A stretch of DNA of 64,000 nt from Enhygromyxa salina (GTDB lineage: Bacteria > Myxococcota_A > Polyangia > Nannocystales > Nannocystaceae): positions 1 through 64,000 of the forward strand of contig NZ_PVNK01000033.1 in the NCBI RefSeq assembly GCF_002994615.1. The letters are read 5' to 3'. This document shows, piece after piece, positions 24,604 through 34,420 of the stretch. The notes beneath the pieces are model-generated. The model saw only the letters and a list, made by a program, of their open reading frames with translations. It did not search any database and was not told the DNA's origin. A program made the translations under genes and the position numbers. Position 1 is the stretch's first letter; every line of letters starts with the position of its first letter.

Positions 24604-25781
24604 ATGTTCTGAGTCCGTAGCAAGCAAGAAAAGTCAAACGGAACCAAAGACGTCGAGTACGCGCTGACATCGGCGGGCGACAGAGGCGATGATTTGGTCA
24701 GCGGTCTTGTGCCAGATGAAGGCCTTGGGGTCCGCGTTGTGGGCGTCGAGGTACTCCATGATTGCCTGCTTGAGTTCGCGTGTGCTGCAGTGGACGCCCT
24801 GACGGAGCGCTCGCTCCGTCAGCAGCGCAAACCATCGCTCGACCTGGTTGAGCCACGAGCTGTAGGTAGGCGTAAAGTGGAAGTGGAAGCGAGGATGCTT
24901 CGCTAGCCAGCGCTTGATGATCGGAGCGCTGTGCGTGCCGTAGTTGTCGAGGACGATGTGGACCTCGAGGTCCTTGGGCACAGCCTTGTTGATGGTGTTG
25001 AGAAATTTTCGGAACTCGATGGCTCGATGCCGAGGGTGACACTCCCCAATAACTTCGCCGGTGGCGACGTTCAGAGCGGCGAAGAGAGTCGTCGTTCCAT
25101 GCCGGAGATACTGCGGCGTCTTTTGCTTGGGGTGACCCATGAGCATCGGGAGCACCGGCTGGCCCCGCTCCAGTGCCTGAATTTGAGATTTCTCGTCGAC
25201 GCACAGCACCAAGGCGTTATCGGGCGGGCTCATGTAGAGCCCAACGACATCGCGGACCTTCTCGATGAAGAAGTCGTCGGTGCTGAGACGGAAGGTCTCG
25301 ACCCGATGGGGCTTGAGGCCGAAGGCCCTCCAGATCCGAGACACGCTCGACTGACAGACCCCCGCTTTCTTGGCCATCTGGCGCGTGCTCCAATGGGTCT
25401 GCCCTGGAGGAGTGGTCTCGATCGTTGTCCGAATGATCTCCTCGACCTTCTCATCGGAGAGCTTGCGGCTCGTCTTCGGACGAGTGAGGTCACCGAGTCC
25501 AGCGACCCCCAACTGCGAGAACCGCTTGCGCCACTTGGAAACCGTGGTCGGTGTGACGCCGACTTCGGCAGCGACTTCGCTGGTGGCTTTGCCCTCCGCG
25601 CAAAGTAGGATGATCTTCGCGCGAGTGACGAGTTGCTGAGAGACAGTGCGGCCTTTGCGTTGGCTCAACGGGGCAAGGCGGGCGGCCCATGCGTTTCTTG
25701 GTCTGCATGGCCGCTGAACGCACCATAGCATGCAAAATTCCCAGTTTTCTACTTTTTTTGCTTGCTACGGACTCAGGACAC
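24604..25781. mobile_element. IS630-family insertion sequence
   Basis: An 1178-bp element with TA target duplication at 24602-24603 and 25782-25783. The ends are inverted repeats of about 31 bp with a few mismatches, sharing CTGAGTCCGTAGCAAGCAA. It holds one transposase gene on the minus strand, in the same direction as the interrupted host gene. Exact excision with one TA restores the host frame (4104 bp, 1368 codons), which confirms the boundaries. Confidence 0.9.
24634..25731 (-). CDS. IS630-family DDE transposase
   Basis: A 365 aa transposase. It has an N-terminal HTH (SEVAAEVGVTPTTVSKWRKRF), a second winged HTH (STRQMAKKAGVCQSSVSRIW) and a DDE core: CVDEKSQIQALER (first Asp), HIVLDNYGTH (second Asp), WLNQVERWF (Glu). 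All three catalytic acids are present, so it is probably active. The start is uncertain; an internal start at the MLW codon or later is possible. It moves IS630-type elements by cut-and-paste into TA. Confidence 0.93.
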   Translation of the reverse strand: MLWCVQRPCRPRNAWAARLAPLSQRKGRTVSQQLVTRAKIILLCAEGKATSEVAAEVGVTPTTVSKWRKRFSQLGVAGLGDLTRPKTSRKLSDEKVEEIIRTTIETTPPGQTHWSTRQMAKKAGVCQSSVSRIWRAFGLKPHRVETFRLSTDDFFIEKVRDVVGLYMSPPDNALVLCVDEKSQIQALERGQPVLPMLMGHPKQKTPQYLRHGTTTLFAALNVATGEVIGECHPRHRAIEFRKFLNTINKAVPKDLEVHIVLDNYGTHSAPIIKRWLAKHPRFHFHFTPTYSSWLNQVERWFALLTERALRQGVHCSTRELKQAIMEYLDAHNADPKAFIWHKTADQIIASVARRCQRVLDVFGSV

Positions 25782-28700
25782 TAAGTGCTTCGTCGAGTTT
25801 GTCGGTCTTCTGATAGATGTTCCCCACGCGACCATGTGCGATGGCTTCGTCTCGTGCATACTTCAGCTTTTGATATGTGGGTATGATCTCCTCCAGATAC
25901 ATCTTCAACGCCTCGTCTCGGTCGCCTCGATGTTGTAGAATATCTGCAATTTCGCTCATCGTGCCCGCTCGACCCGCCGGAGTTCGGAGTCGGTCGTATA
26001 TGGGCAAGAGGCTGTCGAGGACGCGGAGCGCCTCGTCGAAATCTCCCTGATCACGGTAGATCTGAGCCACATTGTGAAGAGCGATCGCTCGCTCACGCTC
26101 GTCGCCAAGGGTCTCGTATGCTGGAATTTCTTGCTCGAGTCGAATCTGAAGGGCTCCACTCAGATCTCCCTTGGCTCGGAGTACGTGCGCAATCCGCCCC
26201 ATGACACCGGCCTTCATGCTGAGATCGCCGGTACGTTCGGCGATCGGCAGCTGTTTGCTGCGATGGATGTGCAGAGCCTCGTCGAGTTGTTCCATCTCGC
26301 GGTGTGTGTCGGCAATCATGCCCCACGCAATTGCAACTTCGCGAAGATCCCCCAGCCGCTCGAATGTCTCGATCTGCATCCTCCAGACATGATCAGCTGA
26401 CCTCATGTCCCCGCGCTTGGTCAAAATCATGGCGAGTTTCCCCATGCAAATGGCGGCCTCGCGCACGCAGCGAAGGCGTTTCAGGGTAGGCAATGCTTCC
26501 GATTTGAGAATTCGTATAGCTGCGTCAGGTTGACCTTGTCGCTCCAAGATATCTGCGATGTTGACTTTGGTGAGTGCCCATGAGCGCAGATCTCCCGATC
26601 GCAGATATATCGGTAGCTCAATCTCCTCGCGAATGGTCAAAGCTTCGGCGAAGCGTCCCTGGATCACGAGTATGTCTCCAAGCCTGCCGGTAATTATTGC
26701 TCGGTCGCGTTCGCTCTGGCTGCCTTCGAGCAGCTTGAGGGCCTTTCGCAGACAAACCTCTGCTTCTTGGACCCTCCCGCGTCGAGCCATCGACATGGCC
26801 AGGTTGTAGTTGGCTCGGCTGTGATCGTCGCGAGAGTACTGGGCGGTGTTTTCCAAGGCCGAGAGGGCAGCTACCAAACAGTGATGATGGAATTCGCCAT
26901 CATCACCAAGCTGGTGGATCCGCGCTGCGATCTCGTAGAGGAGGGGGTTGGGCGGAGCGTCGGCGGCTTCAAGGCGTTGCACGAGATCGCGGGCATAGCT
27001 TCGTGCGACCTGAACTGGACGGGAGCGGGCCACCCACGCAAGTGCCAGTTGGCCAAAGGATGAGGCCACATCCCAATTCGAGGTCTTCGACGCGAGCTCG
27101 ACCAGCTCGTATCCAGCGCGCATCTTGGCTGGGTCGCCAACGTGGTTCCGAACTGGAGCCCAGTGCCGTGCCAGCAACGCGACGAGGCTCCTGGCTGTCT
27201 CCGGCTGGAGCTTGAGCTGCTCATCGTCGAGCCCGCGTATGGCAACGGCTCGCACGCAGTTCGTAACGACGAAGGCCCGCCCACCGTCTCCGATGTCGGC
27301 GAGTTCCTCCCAAACACCCCAAGCGATCAGGCGCTCGCCGTCCCCATTGCAGGCCTCGCCCGCGCTCGCAAGTATGGCCGCCGCCGTGAGCGGCAACGGG
27401 ATCTGGAACACCAGGGCGCGCCGAAGCAACTCTCGGTCACCTTCGGCGAGCGAGTCGAGAAGATCGTTGATGGCGATGTCACCGAGCAGGTCTGCGAGTT
27501 CCTCATCGTTCGGGTCGTGCTCGTGGAGCCCTTCGATCTCTTCGAGCACTCGCTTGCATCCACTCGGATCAATTCCCGCTCGCTTGAGCAGCAGAGCCAA
27601 CACCGCCGGATTGCCTCGACACGAGGCTGCGCAACGCAGGCGCAAGTCATCGTCCGTCACCAGACGGGGCTCGCGACGGCATCGCTTGATCGCGTCACTC
27701 CGTGTGAATGCAGTCAGCGGCACCGTCGCCAGCGCGGAGGTCAACTCCCGTCCCGAGCGGTCGAGCAGCGTGAACCTGTAGCGACTCGTCAACAGCAACC
27801 GCGAGCGCGTCGTGGCGTGTCGAAACGCATGCAGGATCGCGGACATGGTCGCCACTACCGAGGCCTGAACGACATGTAGAGCGCCGGGCCTGCGCTCGAG
27901 CAGTTGCTCGAAGTCGTCGAGAACCAGCAGCATTGGTCGCGCGCCGCCGGCCTCTCCGAGCACGCCATCGAGTAGATCCCGCAACGCGGCATCGAGTTCG
28001 TCTTCGACCCGTAGCGACCACTCGCGGTACCAGCTCTCCACGCGCGTCCCAAGTGAGTCGTGAATCGTCTCGATCAGATTCCTGCCGTCGAACCTGCCGT
28101 GCACCACCACGGTGTCGTGATGGCACATGCGATCGACGACGCGCGCCGCGAGGCTCGACTTGCCGATGTTGCCGGGCCCGTGCAGGAGCACGCCAGCGTG
28201 GTCTGGGCTTCGCAATTGTCGGACACAACGCTGCAAGAGTGTGCGTCGTCCGACGAACACTTCCGGCCCGGCGACGGGAAGCCGGCGGTCACCAGCCAAA
28301 AAGCCGCTGTGGATCGGTAGTTGCTTGCGGCGAGCACCCCTGGGCCGGGCAAGTTGACCGCCGCCAGCGGGGCCGAGGAAAAGCCGCGCGAGGTGCCAAT
28401 CGGGATTGGGGATCCGCCGAGCGAGCAGCACCAAGCGCGCTCGGACCACGGCCTCCTCGAGCGGATCGCCGAGGGCGAGTCGTTCGTAGAGCTTGGACGC
28501 GAACGTCGTCGCGGCGTAGTCACCTACCGGTGCCGCCCAGCCCAACACGGCCGGGAAGCCCGCGCGCGCGAGGGCCAGTGCTACCGAGTCCTGGTCGCGA
28601 GTAAACCCGCCGCCGGCCGCAGTCGAGCAAGCCGAGACGAATAGCAGGGCAAGGTTGCGGGCCATGGCCCCCAACGCGTCGAACAGCTGCCTGGCGGAGG

Positions 28701-29400
28701 TCCTCTCCAGCGCGCCGGTCTCATCTTCGAGCGCAAGGACCGGCTCCGGCGAGTTGTGCCCGTGACAGCTGATGTGAACGACATGGAGGGCATGTGCGTC
28801 GTCGGAACCCAAGCGCGCGGCCTGTAAACTCAGCTCCGCAGCCGTCCCTGTTTCCTCGACGAACAGGTCGATCCCCAGCTTCTCCGTCGCGTCGAGAATG
28901 AGAGCTTCCTCGTGCTCGAAGTCCAACTCGGAGACGCCCGCGGGCGAGGCCGCCATGAACAGCACCGAGAACGCGCCCTCACGAGGGCCGACGATCTCAC
29001 CGATCTTGCCGACACGACGCAACGGTGTGTAGCCAACGCTGATGTCTCGAGCCCAAAAGTCGTTCTCGTCGTGGAGCAGCTCCCAGGGGGCGTCGAGCAG
29101 TACGCGATCCCGAGGCTCGACCTGCTTGGGTGTGGCGATCTCGAAGATCAGCGGTGCGGACAGCTCGCGGAGATCGCTGACCCAGCCTTGGCTCCCCTCG
29201 AGCCAGGTCGCCAGCTGCCGGCCGATGGCGACGAACTCGGCAGCCTCGCGCAATTTCACGGCCCGGTCGTAGCGCCGCGTGAGCTCGGACAGCTCGTCAA
29301 CCGCGGCCTGACCGAAGGGTCTGCGGTTCTCGGGCTTGTCGCCGATGCGTAGTGCCAGCTCGCGCCGATCGTTCGTGAGGTGCAAGTGGGCGGTCGTCAC

Positions 29401-29623
29401 CTCGACATGGTCGGACAGCCCGCGCGGGGCGACAAGTGAGCGGTGACAGTTCGCGTGGTCGCCGGGGTGTCGAACCCGCTTAACAAACCGCTGGGCCGTG
29501 TCATCAGGCTCCGGCTCGGCGGTGGCGGATCGGGCGCACTCTCCCAACTCCGGAGATCCAGGCCGACAACCCAGGCCTGGCCAAGCCGCGCCACTCGCCG
29601 AGCCCGTTGTAGGATTCGCCTCG
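29401..29623. promoter_or_regulatory. Divergent intergenic region of the CHAT and nuclease genes
   Basis: The 223 bp between the starts of the two large divergent genes must hold both promoters. A TTGTAGGATT sequence lies about 15 bp before the nuclease ATG and might be a -10-like element, but I see no matching -35. The compact shared region suggests co-regulation. Confidence 0.4.
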
Positions 29624-32600
29624 ATGACCGGGGCCATGGCACCACGACCTGCGATACGTGACGCGCTCGAGCGTCGGTTCCGCTGGCAGACCAACGAGGC
29701 CCAGATGGTGGCCGACATCCTGCTTCCAACGCTGCGGAGGATGTTCGCGGGACCCAACACCGAGATCAAGGTCGAGAGCCATCTGCAACTTCGACTCGGT
29801 ACCAAGTTGTACACGATCGACAGCACGCAAGAGAAGAACGCAGCCACGGGTCGCGCGGACTTCTTCATCATCGATCGCAGCCGCAACGACCGCGTCATCG
29901 CGGTCGTTGAGGCCAAGCGACCTGGGCATGCGCTAGAGGCTGAAGACCGTGACCAACTCGGCAGCTACATGGGCACTGTCCGGCCCCTGGCGTCATTCGG
30001 TATCCTGACCAACGGCGAGGCGTCGGAGATCTACACGTGGCGTGACGGTGACATCGTCCCAGTCGACAGCATCGACGGGCTCGCGCTCGCCGGGCCCAGC
30101 TTCGACGAAGAGATTCACAAAGAGTACACGCGCCGACTCCTCGCGGTATCGGCCGAATATCGCGATCAGGTCGCTACCCAGATCGCCCGTACCAAGCTCG
30201 AGTCTGTCGCTCGCCCGTGTCTCCATCCGCGCACCGTCGTCGCTGCGATCCAATCCAGGATATCGACGCGGACACGCTCGGTCACAGTCGTGACCTCGCC
30301 GCCCCAGTGCGGCAAGACTCAAGTCCTCGTCGATCTGCTCGACGCGCATATGGGCCCCGCGTTCCTTGTCGATGACGACACGGCTGGCGTCGTCACCGCC
30401 ATGTTCGAGCCTCCCCCCTCGACTGCGAGCGATATCCTCGTCGCCTACCTCGAGGCCCGCGGAGCACTGGCCCCGGTCCTCATCCTCGTCGACGCGACCG
30501 AACCTGACGCGCGGCTGACTCAAACCCTCAATCACACCGCGACCGTCGCCGACGCACGTTGTCACGTGGTCGTCGCCGCCAACCCCGACACGGTACGCAG
30601 GCTACTCACGCGCGAGGACTGCTCGCTGCTGTTTGACGCGGACGCCCCCGTTGAGGTCTACGAACTCGGCGCGTTCACGGACGAGGAGTTCACCCGCCTT
30701 TACCCCGACGCAGACCTCACGCGCCTCGTCGAGCCCTTCATGCGCTTGGTTCGGTGGCCCGGCCTGCAGCGCGCGATCCGTGATCACGAACTTCGCTACC
30801 TTCACCTCGGCGACGCGCTCGCCGACTGGTTCGTACGCGCCGACGCCGATACCCAACACGCCATGATTGCGCTCGGCGACTTCTTATCCCAGAGCCCGTT
30901 GTCGATGCGCGGGCCGTTACCGTCGCGGTTCACCACCCAGCAGCATCACCACTTTATCCAACTTGAGCGGGCCGGGTTCGTTTGTCGGGTCCCCAACCCA
31001 AAGTCCGGCATCCCCAGTTACGTCCTAAGCTGCGTCGAGATCGCGGCCTACGCGCTGCTCGCTCATATTTTTCAGGTCGACCCGCCAGACCCCAAGCTTA
31101 TCGATCAGATTGTCGCGCGGCTACGGGCCGGACAGTCCGACGCAGAGTTCACGGCGATCGTCGCGCTGCTGCCCCACTTCTTGACGACATCTGCGTCCTC
31201 TGGTGCACGCGGGAAGATCGCGCGACGGATGCTCGCGCTCGCGCTCGATGTCCATCGGCTCGAGGGCTTCGTCCGCGCGACTGGGTCTGACGCGGGCGAG
31301 GGTCTCGACATCGCACCCGTCCGCGGCGCCCTTGATGTTCCGCGCAGGGTCGAGCGAGCTTTGCTCGCGCTACGCAAGCATGCCGGCAACATGCCGAACT
31401 TCCGTGAATTCGAGCAACTGATCGGACCAAGCCTGCGCTACGACACGAGCCGCCGTGAGCAGATTCTCGCCCTGAACCTGTCGAGCGAGGAGCTCACCGA
31501 CGAAGCGGTCCTCACCAAGCTGACCCGCGGCCAATGCCTCGACATCCTGTGGATGCTGGCCGAGGGCGACTACGCTTGGCTCGACCACGGCGACCAAACG
31601 CGCGATCGAGTTGTGGCTGTCGCCGACGCTATCATCGCTACGCTCGGCCACGACCGTCGTGGCCTTCCGCTTGAGGCGACGCTGCCCGAGTTGGCCGGCC
31701 GCATCACTCGAAACGAGGCTCGAGACCTGGCCCAACTCCTCCGCCGCCGCCAATACCGACGCGGAACGCTCAACCTCGACCCGCATGTCTGTACCCTCGT
31801 CGCGCGCGTGGTCGAGGCCCACGTCAGCGGCGACTCGGACCCACTCGCCGACAGCCTCAGCCGCGCCGGAGCCATGTCTCCCGAGCTCCTCGAGGCGTTG
31901 CTCGACGCCGTCTTGTCCCACGGAACGCCCACTCAGTTCGTATACGTGCTCCTCAACGGCCTCGCCCGCGAGCTGCCCCAGTTCGACGAGACCCAGCAAC
32001 GACGGGTTGTTGGCCGTCTCGTTGAGGTCGTCTGCGCAGACCCCAAACTGCTCGACGCGCTTGACTCGAACCTGCTCCGGTGGCTCGCCGCCGAGTTCGC
32101 CGAGCTGTTCGCTGATCTGTGCCAAGTCTCGACTCAAGCCTCGCTATTGACCCAGCTTCGCCTACTGCTCGAGCGCGGGCCCCAAGCGCTCCCGAATATC
32201 ACCGAACTCGTCGAGAAAATGTCCACGGCCCAGATCGCGCAGGCTTGGGACCTGCCGAACTTCGCCGAGCTCCTATCGCGCGAGACCGAAGTCGATGCCT
32301 GGGTCGACGGCCTGGCACCAGGCTGCCCCGCCCGTCTCGTGGGCTCTCTGATCGAGCTTGATGGGACGGCGCTGGGGGCGTTCGTGCGACCGCCGAGTGA
32401 GCTCGCCTATGTGCGCATGCGTGAGCTCCTCACTTCGGCACGCGGGCTGTCTCCGACGCCGTGCCCTCCACCCGCACCGCGGTGGGTCCGAGCGCGAGTC
32501 AGCCAACTGCTTGCAGCCTGCTTGCCCGCGACCCCCGATCGTACGTCGCTGATCGCGCTCGATCGTTTGTTGCGCACGGCGCTGTTACGGGTCCACAAGT

Positions 32601-33331
32601 CCGCACTTCACCGGTGCGTCGTTCGTGAGCTCTCGACGTGGATGACGTCAGTCCCTAGCGCGCGCCCCGTCCTGTTCCGCCGCCTAATCTTGTCCGGCTT
32701 CGATCTGTGGGAGGTCAAACTCGACGACCCCGATTGTCCGATGCTGTACACGCTGCTCAGCGAGCTCCGCACGGCCGCCGGCTCGGATGCCGACGCACTG
32801 TTTCGCAAAGTTGCCAACTGGCTCGTGCAGCACTGGGCTCGAGTGCGTCAGCTGCCGCAGCTTCCCGTCTACTCCCTTCAACACCTGATGGGCGTCGAAG
32901 GGTTCACTCTTGCTGTCATGGACGCTGTCTGCGAGCAAACCGAAGCTGACGGCCCATCGCTCGACATCCTCTTGATCATGGCCGACATGCTCCCGTGGTT
33001 GGCGCAGACTCGGGTGCACGATCTCAGGCTCGCATTTCTCCATGGCCTGCTCGAGGACACCCCCAAACTTCACGGCGCGTTCGAGCGCGAGCACCCGCAG
33101 GCCTGGCGACAGTTCGAGCGGCATGGCCAGGCCCCGGACGACCCCCCAGCGATCGAGGCCGACGAACTCCTGCGTGAGCTCGACGCAGCCATCGAGCTGG
33201 TGCCCAGCCTGCCGACGACGATGCCCACGAGCTCGCCGATCATGTACCGCCGTTCGATGCTCGCGCCGCTCGATGGCGGGTTCAAAGCGTGGCTGCCCGA
33301 TGCGTACCTGGCGAGCTGGCGCGTGGGGTGA
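29624..33331 (+). CDS. PD-(D/E)xK nuclease (HsdR-N type) fused to P-loop NTPase and helical repeats
   Basis: A 1235 aa protein. Residues 15-150 match the N-terminal nuclease of type I restriction R subunits: D79 in GRADFFIID, E96-x-K98 in VVEAKRP, Q111 in DQLGSYM, and ASFGILTNGEASEIYTW. A P-loop NTPase follows, with a Walker A-like SPPQCGKT (225-232) and Walker B VLILVDA (285-291). The remaining about 900 residues are helical with regular Leu/Arg/Glu spacing, and no helicase motifs are seen. It is therefore not an HsdR but a nuclease-STAND-like architecture. The divergent partner is the CHAT-STAND gene. DNA cleavage on sensing a foreign signal is the inferred role. ATG at 29636 is an alternative start. 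Confidence 0.82.
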   Translation: MTGAMAPRPAIRDALERRFRWQTNEAQMVADILLPTLRRMFAGPNTEIKVESHLQLRLGTKLYTIDSTQEKNAATGRADFFIIDRSRNDRVIAVVEAKRPGHALEAEDRDQLGSYMGTVRPLASFGILTNGEASEIYTWRDGDIVPVDSIDGLALAGPSFDEEIHKEYTRRLLAVSAEYRDQVATQIARTKLESVARPCLHPRTVVAAIQSRISTRTRSVTVVTSPPQCGKTQVLVDLLDAHMGPAFLVDDDTAGVVTAMFEPPPSTASDILVAYLEARGALAPVLILVDATEPDARLTQTLNHTATVADARCHVVVAANPDTVRRLLTREDCSLLFDADAPVEVYELGAFTDEEFTRLYPDADLTRLVEPFMRLVRWPGLQRAIRDHELRYLHLGDALADWFVRADADTQHAMIALGDFLSQSPLSMRGPLPSRFTTQQHHHFIQLERAGFVCRVPNPKSGIPSYVLSCVEIAAYALLAHIFQVDPPDPKLIDQIVARLRAGQSDAEFTAIVALLPHFLTTSASSGARGKIARRMLALALDVHRLEGFVRATGSDAGEGLDIAPVRGALDVPRRVERALLALRKHAGNMPNFREFEQLIGPSLRYDTSRREQILALNLSSEELTDEAVLTKLTRGQCLDILWMLAEGDYAWLDHGDQTRDRVVAVADAIIATLGHDRRGLPLEATLPELAGRITRNEARDLAQLLRRRQYRRGTLNLDPHVCTLVARVVEAHVSGDSDPLADSLSRAGAMSPELLEALLDAVLSHGTPTQFVYVLLNGLARELPQFDETQQRRVVGRLVEVVCADPKLLDALDSNLLRWLAAEFAELFADLCQVSTQASLLTQLRLLLERGPQALPNITELVEKMSTAQIAQAWDLPNFAELLSRETEVDAWVDGLAPGCPARLVGSLIELDGTALGAFVRPPSELAYVRMRELLTSARGLSPTPCPPPAPRWVRARVSQLLAACLPATPDRTSLIALDRLLRTALLRVHKSALHRCVVRELSTWMTSVPSARPVLFRRLILSGFDLWEVKLDDPDCPMLYTLLSELRTAAGSDADALFRKVANWLVQHWARVRQLPQLPVYSLQHLMGVEGFTLAVMDAVCEQTEADGPSLDILLIMADMLPWLAQTRVHDLRLAFLHGLLEDTPKLHGAFEREHPQAWRQFERHGQAPDDPPAIEADELLRELDAAIELVPSLPTTMPTSSPIMYRRSMLAPLDGGFKAWLPDAYLASWRVG

Positions 33332-33341
33332 TTCCGTGGAG

Positions 33342-33374
33342 GACTGACTGTGCGGCCGCACGCGCACGTCAGTC
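33342..33374. terminator. Possible terminator hairpin after the nuclease gene
   Basis: GACTGAC (33342-33348) pairs with GTCAGTC (33368-33374), starting 11 bp after the stop codon. The loop contains a TGCGGCCGCA palindrome. There is no U-tract, so the terminator call is weak. Confidence 0.35.
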
Positions 33375-33584
33375 GAGGTCGGCGCCACCGGCCAACATGG
33401 CGATGCGCACGCGCCGATCGATGCCGGCCCGATCGGGACGACCGTCAACGGGATCCCCTTGGTAACCCGAGCTTGACCTCGTCGTCGATCGCTGCGAGTG
33501 AGCACCGATAAGTTGTCTCAGATTCAATCGATTAGTCGTCGGTAGTTACTACCCAGCCACCGAGCTGGGGAGATCGGAAGACAA

Positions 33585-34223
33585 ATGAACACCGACAAAA
33601 CCGCATCTACCGTGCTCCGTCTCTTCGCCTGTGCCTGTCTGGCTCTCAGTGCCTGTACTGTCGAACACCTCGATGACGTCGACAGCATCGAGGAGACCGA
33701 ACGCAACAAAGTCATCAATACGAACGAGATCGTGGACGACGGTCACGCCTCGCTCCACACCTTCGAGTCCGATGACATGGTCTACTCCATGAAATTCGGC
33801 CCGCTAGACGACGGTCTGTTCGTGGACCTGAGGCTTGAGACCGACGAAGGGACCTACGAGAACAGCATCGAGTACGAGTTCGTCGAGACCGATGAAGGCC
33901 CGTTCTTGGTGGTCGTCAACCAGGACGAGGTCGAGGCCAACGCCCAGATCATCCAGACCCACCTCGCGGGCAGCGACATCGAGGCTTTCCTGAACAGCGG
34001 GGAGGTTGAGTTGACCCCGGTCATGGCCCAGGACCAGTTCCGCGGGTGCGGCTGGGAGGCGACTTTGGTCGGGGCAGCTTGTGGCGGGACGCTCCTGGCA
34101 CTCATCCTGTCCGGTGGTGGGTTCGCCATCCCGATCGCTGTCGGCGCCGTGGTCGCGGGAGTCCCTCTCACGGGCTTGTGTGTCGGGGCGATCCACAACT
34201 ACCGCATCTGCAAGGGCTATTAA
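33585..34223 (+). CDS. Lipoprotein with Gly-rich four-cysteine hydrophobic tail
   Basis: A 212 aa protein with a lipoprotein signal (LSAC, Cys 24) and a good GGAAG site just before the ATG. Residues 25-150 are acidic, beta-like and hydrophilic. The last 60 residues are very different: hydrophobic, Gly/Ala/Val-rich and with four Cys (155, 166, 199, 209), ending NYRICKGY. The tail resembles bacteriocin-like or glycine-zipper membrane segments. No family name can be given. Possible roles are a membrane-inserting toxin, an immunity protein, or a surface protein whose tail is cleaved off; none is proven. It lies 253 bp after the nuclease gene and before the glycosidase-like gene. Confidence 0.75.
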   Translation: MNTDKTASTVLRLFACACLALSACTVEHLDDVDSIEETERNKVINTNEIVDDGHASLHTFESDDMVYSMKFGPLDDGLFVDLRLETDEGTYENSIEYEFVETDEGPFLVVVNQDEVEANAQIIQTHLAGSDIEAFLNSGEVELTPVMAQDQFRGCGWEATLVGAACGGTLLALILSGGGFAIPIAVGAVVAGVPLTGLCVGAIHNYRICKGY

Positions 34224-34311
34224 GTCGTCGCAGGTCTCGGCCGCAGTCCGTCACCTCGAAGGGCAAGTCCGCCGCGTGGACGTCGCTACGACGGTCCCAA
34301 AACAATGACGA

Positions 34312-34338
34312 GGGGTCCACTCGTCTCGTTTGGACCCC
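34312..34338. terminator. Hairpin between two lipoprotein genes
   Basis: GGGGTCCA (34312-34319) pairs with TGGACCCC (34331-34338) around an 11-nt loop, about 90 bp after the lipoprotein stop. The arm sequence recurs in the stronger hairpin at 36114. Confidence 0.45.
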
Positions 34339-34420
34339 GAGGACATTAACTCGTCCCACTCTTGGGGGCATCCGCGTCTACAGACTGAGGCAACTCAGCC
34401 TCCCCGACAAGGAGCCTCCG

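Larger units (their letters stand above)
24117..29400 (-). pseudogene. CHAT protease - STAND NTPase - TPR protein, interrupted by an IS630 element
   Basis: The large minus-strand gene starts with GTG at 29400 (MTTAHLHLTN) and is split near its 3' end by the IS at 24604-25781. As it stands, it codes for 1211 aa ending at 25765. Removing the IS and one TA restores an uninterrupted 1367 aa frame, and the junction reads EALSIRLEKEIP, matching the TPR consensus elsewhere in the protein. Domains: CHAT caspase-like protease (about 100-345; CHG with His 213, catalytic Cys 258 in FVSACSTA); P-loop NTPase with Walker A GPGNIGKS (408-415) and Walker B LLVLDDF (491-497); tetratricopeptide repeats from about 880 to the end. 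This is the layout of bacterial NLR-like immune proteins. The truncated form keeps CHAT, NTPase and most TPRs, so it may still work. Confidence 0.88.

Noticed and set aside
24610..24621. CTGAGTCCG-TA-CGGACTCAG as a palindromic IS target
   Set aside because: At first the IS seemed to have inserted at the centre of a palindrome. Extending the ends outward to the TA at 24602 and 25782 restores the host reading frame, so the palindrome is part of the IS inverted repeats.
29624..33331. Full type I restriction R subunit (HsdR)
   Set aside because: The N-terminal nuclease matches, but the DEAD-box helicase motifs are absent and no HsdM or HsdS gene is nearby.
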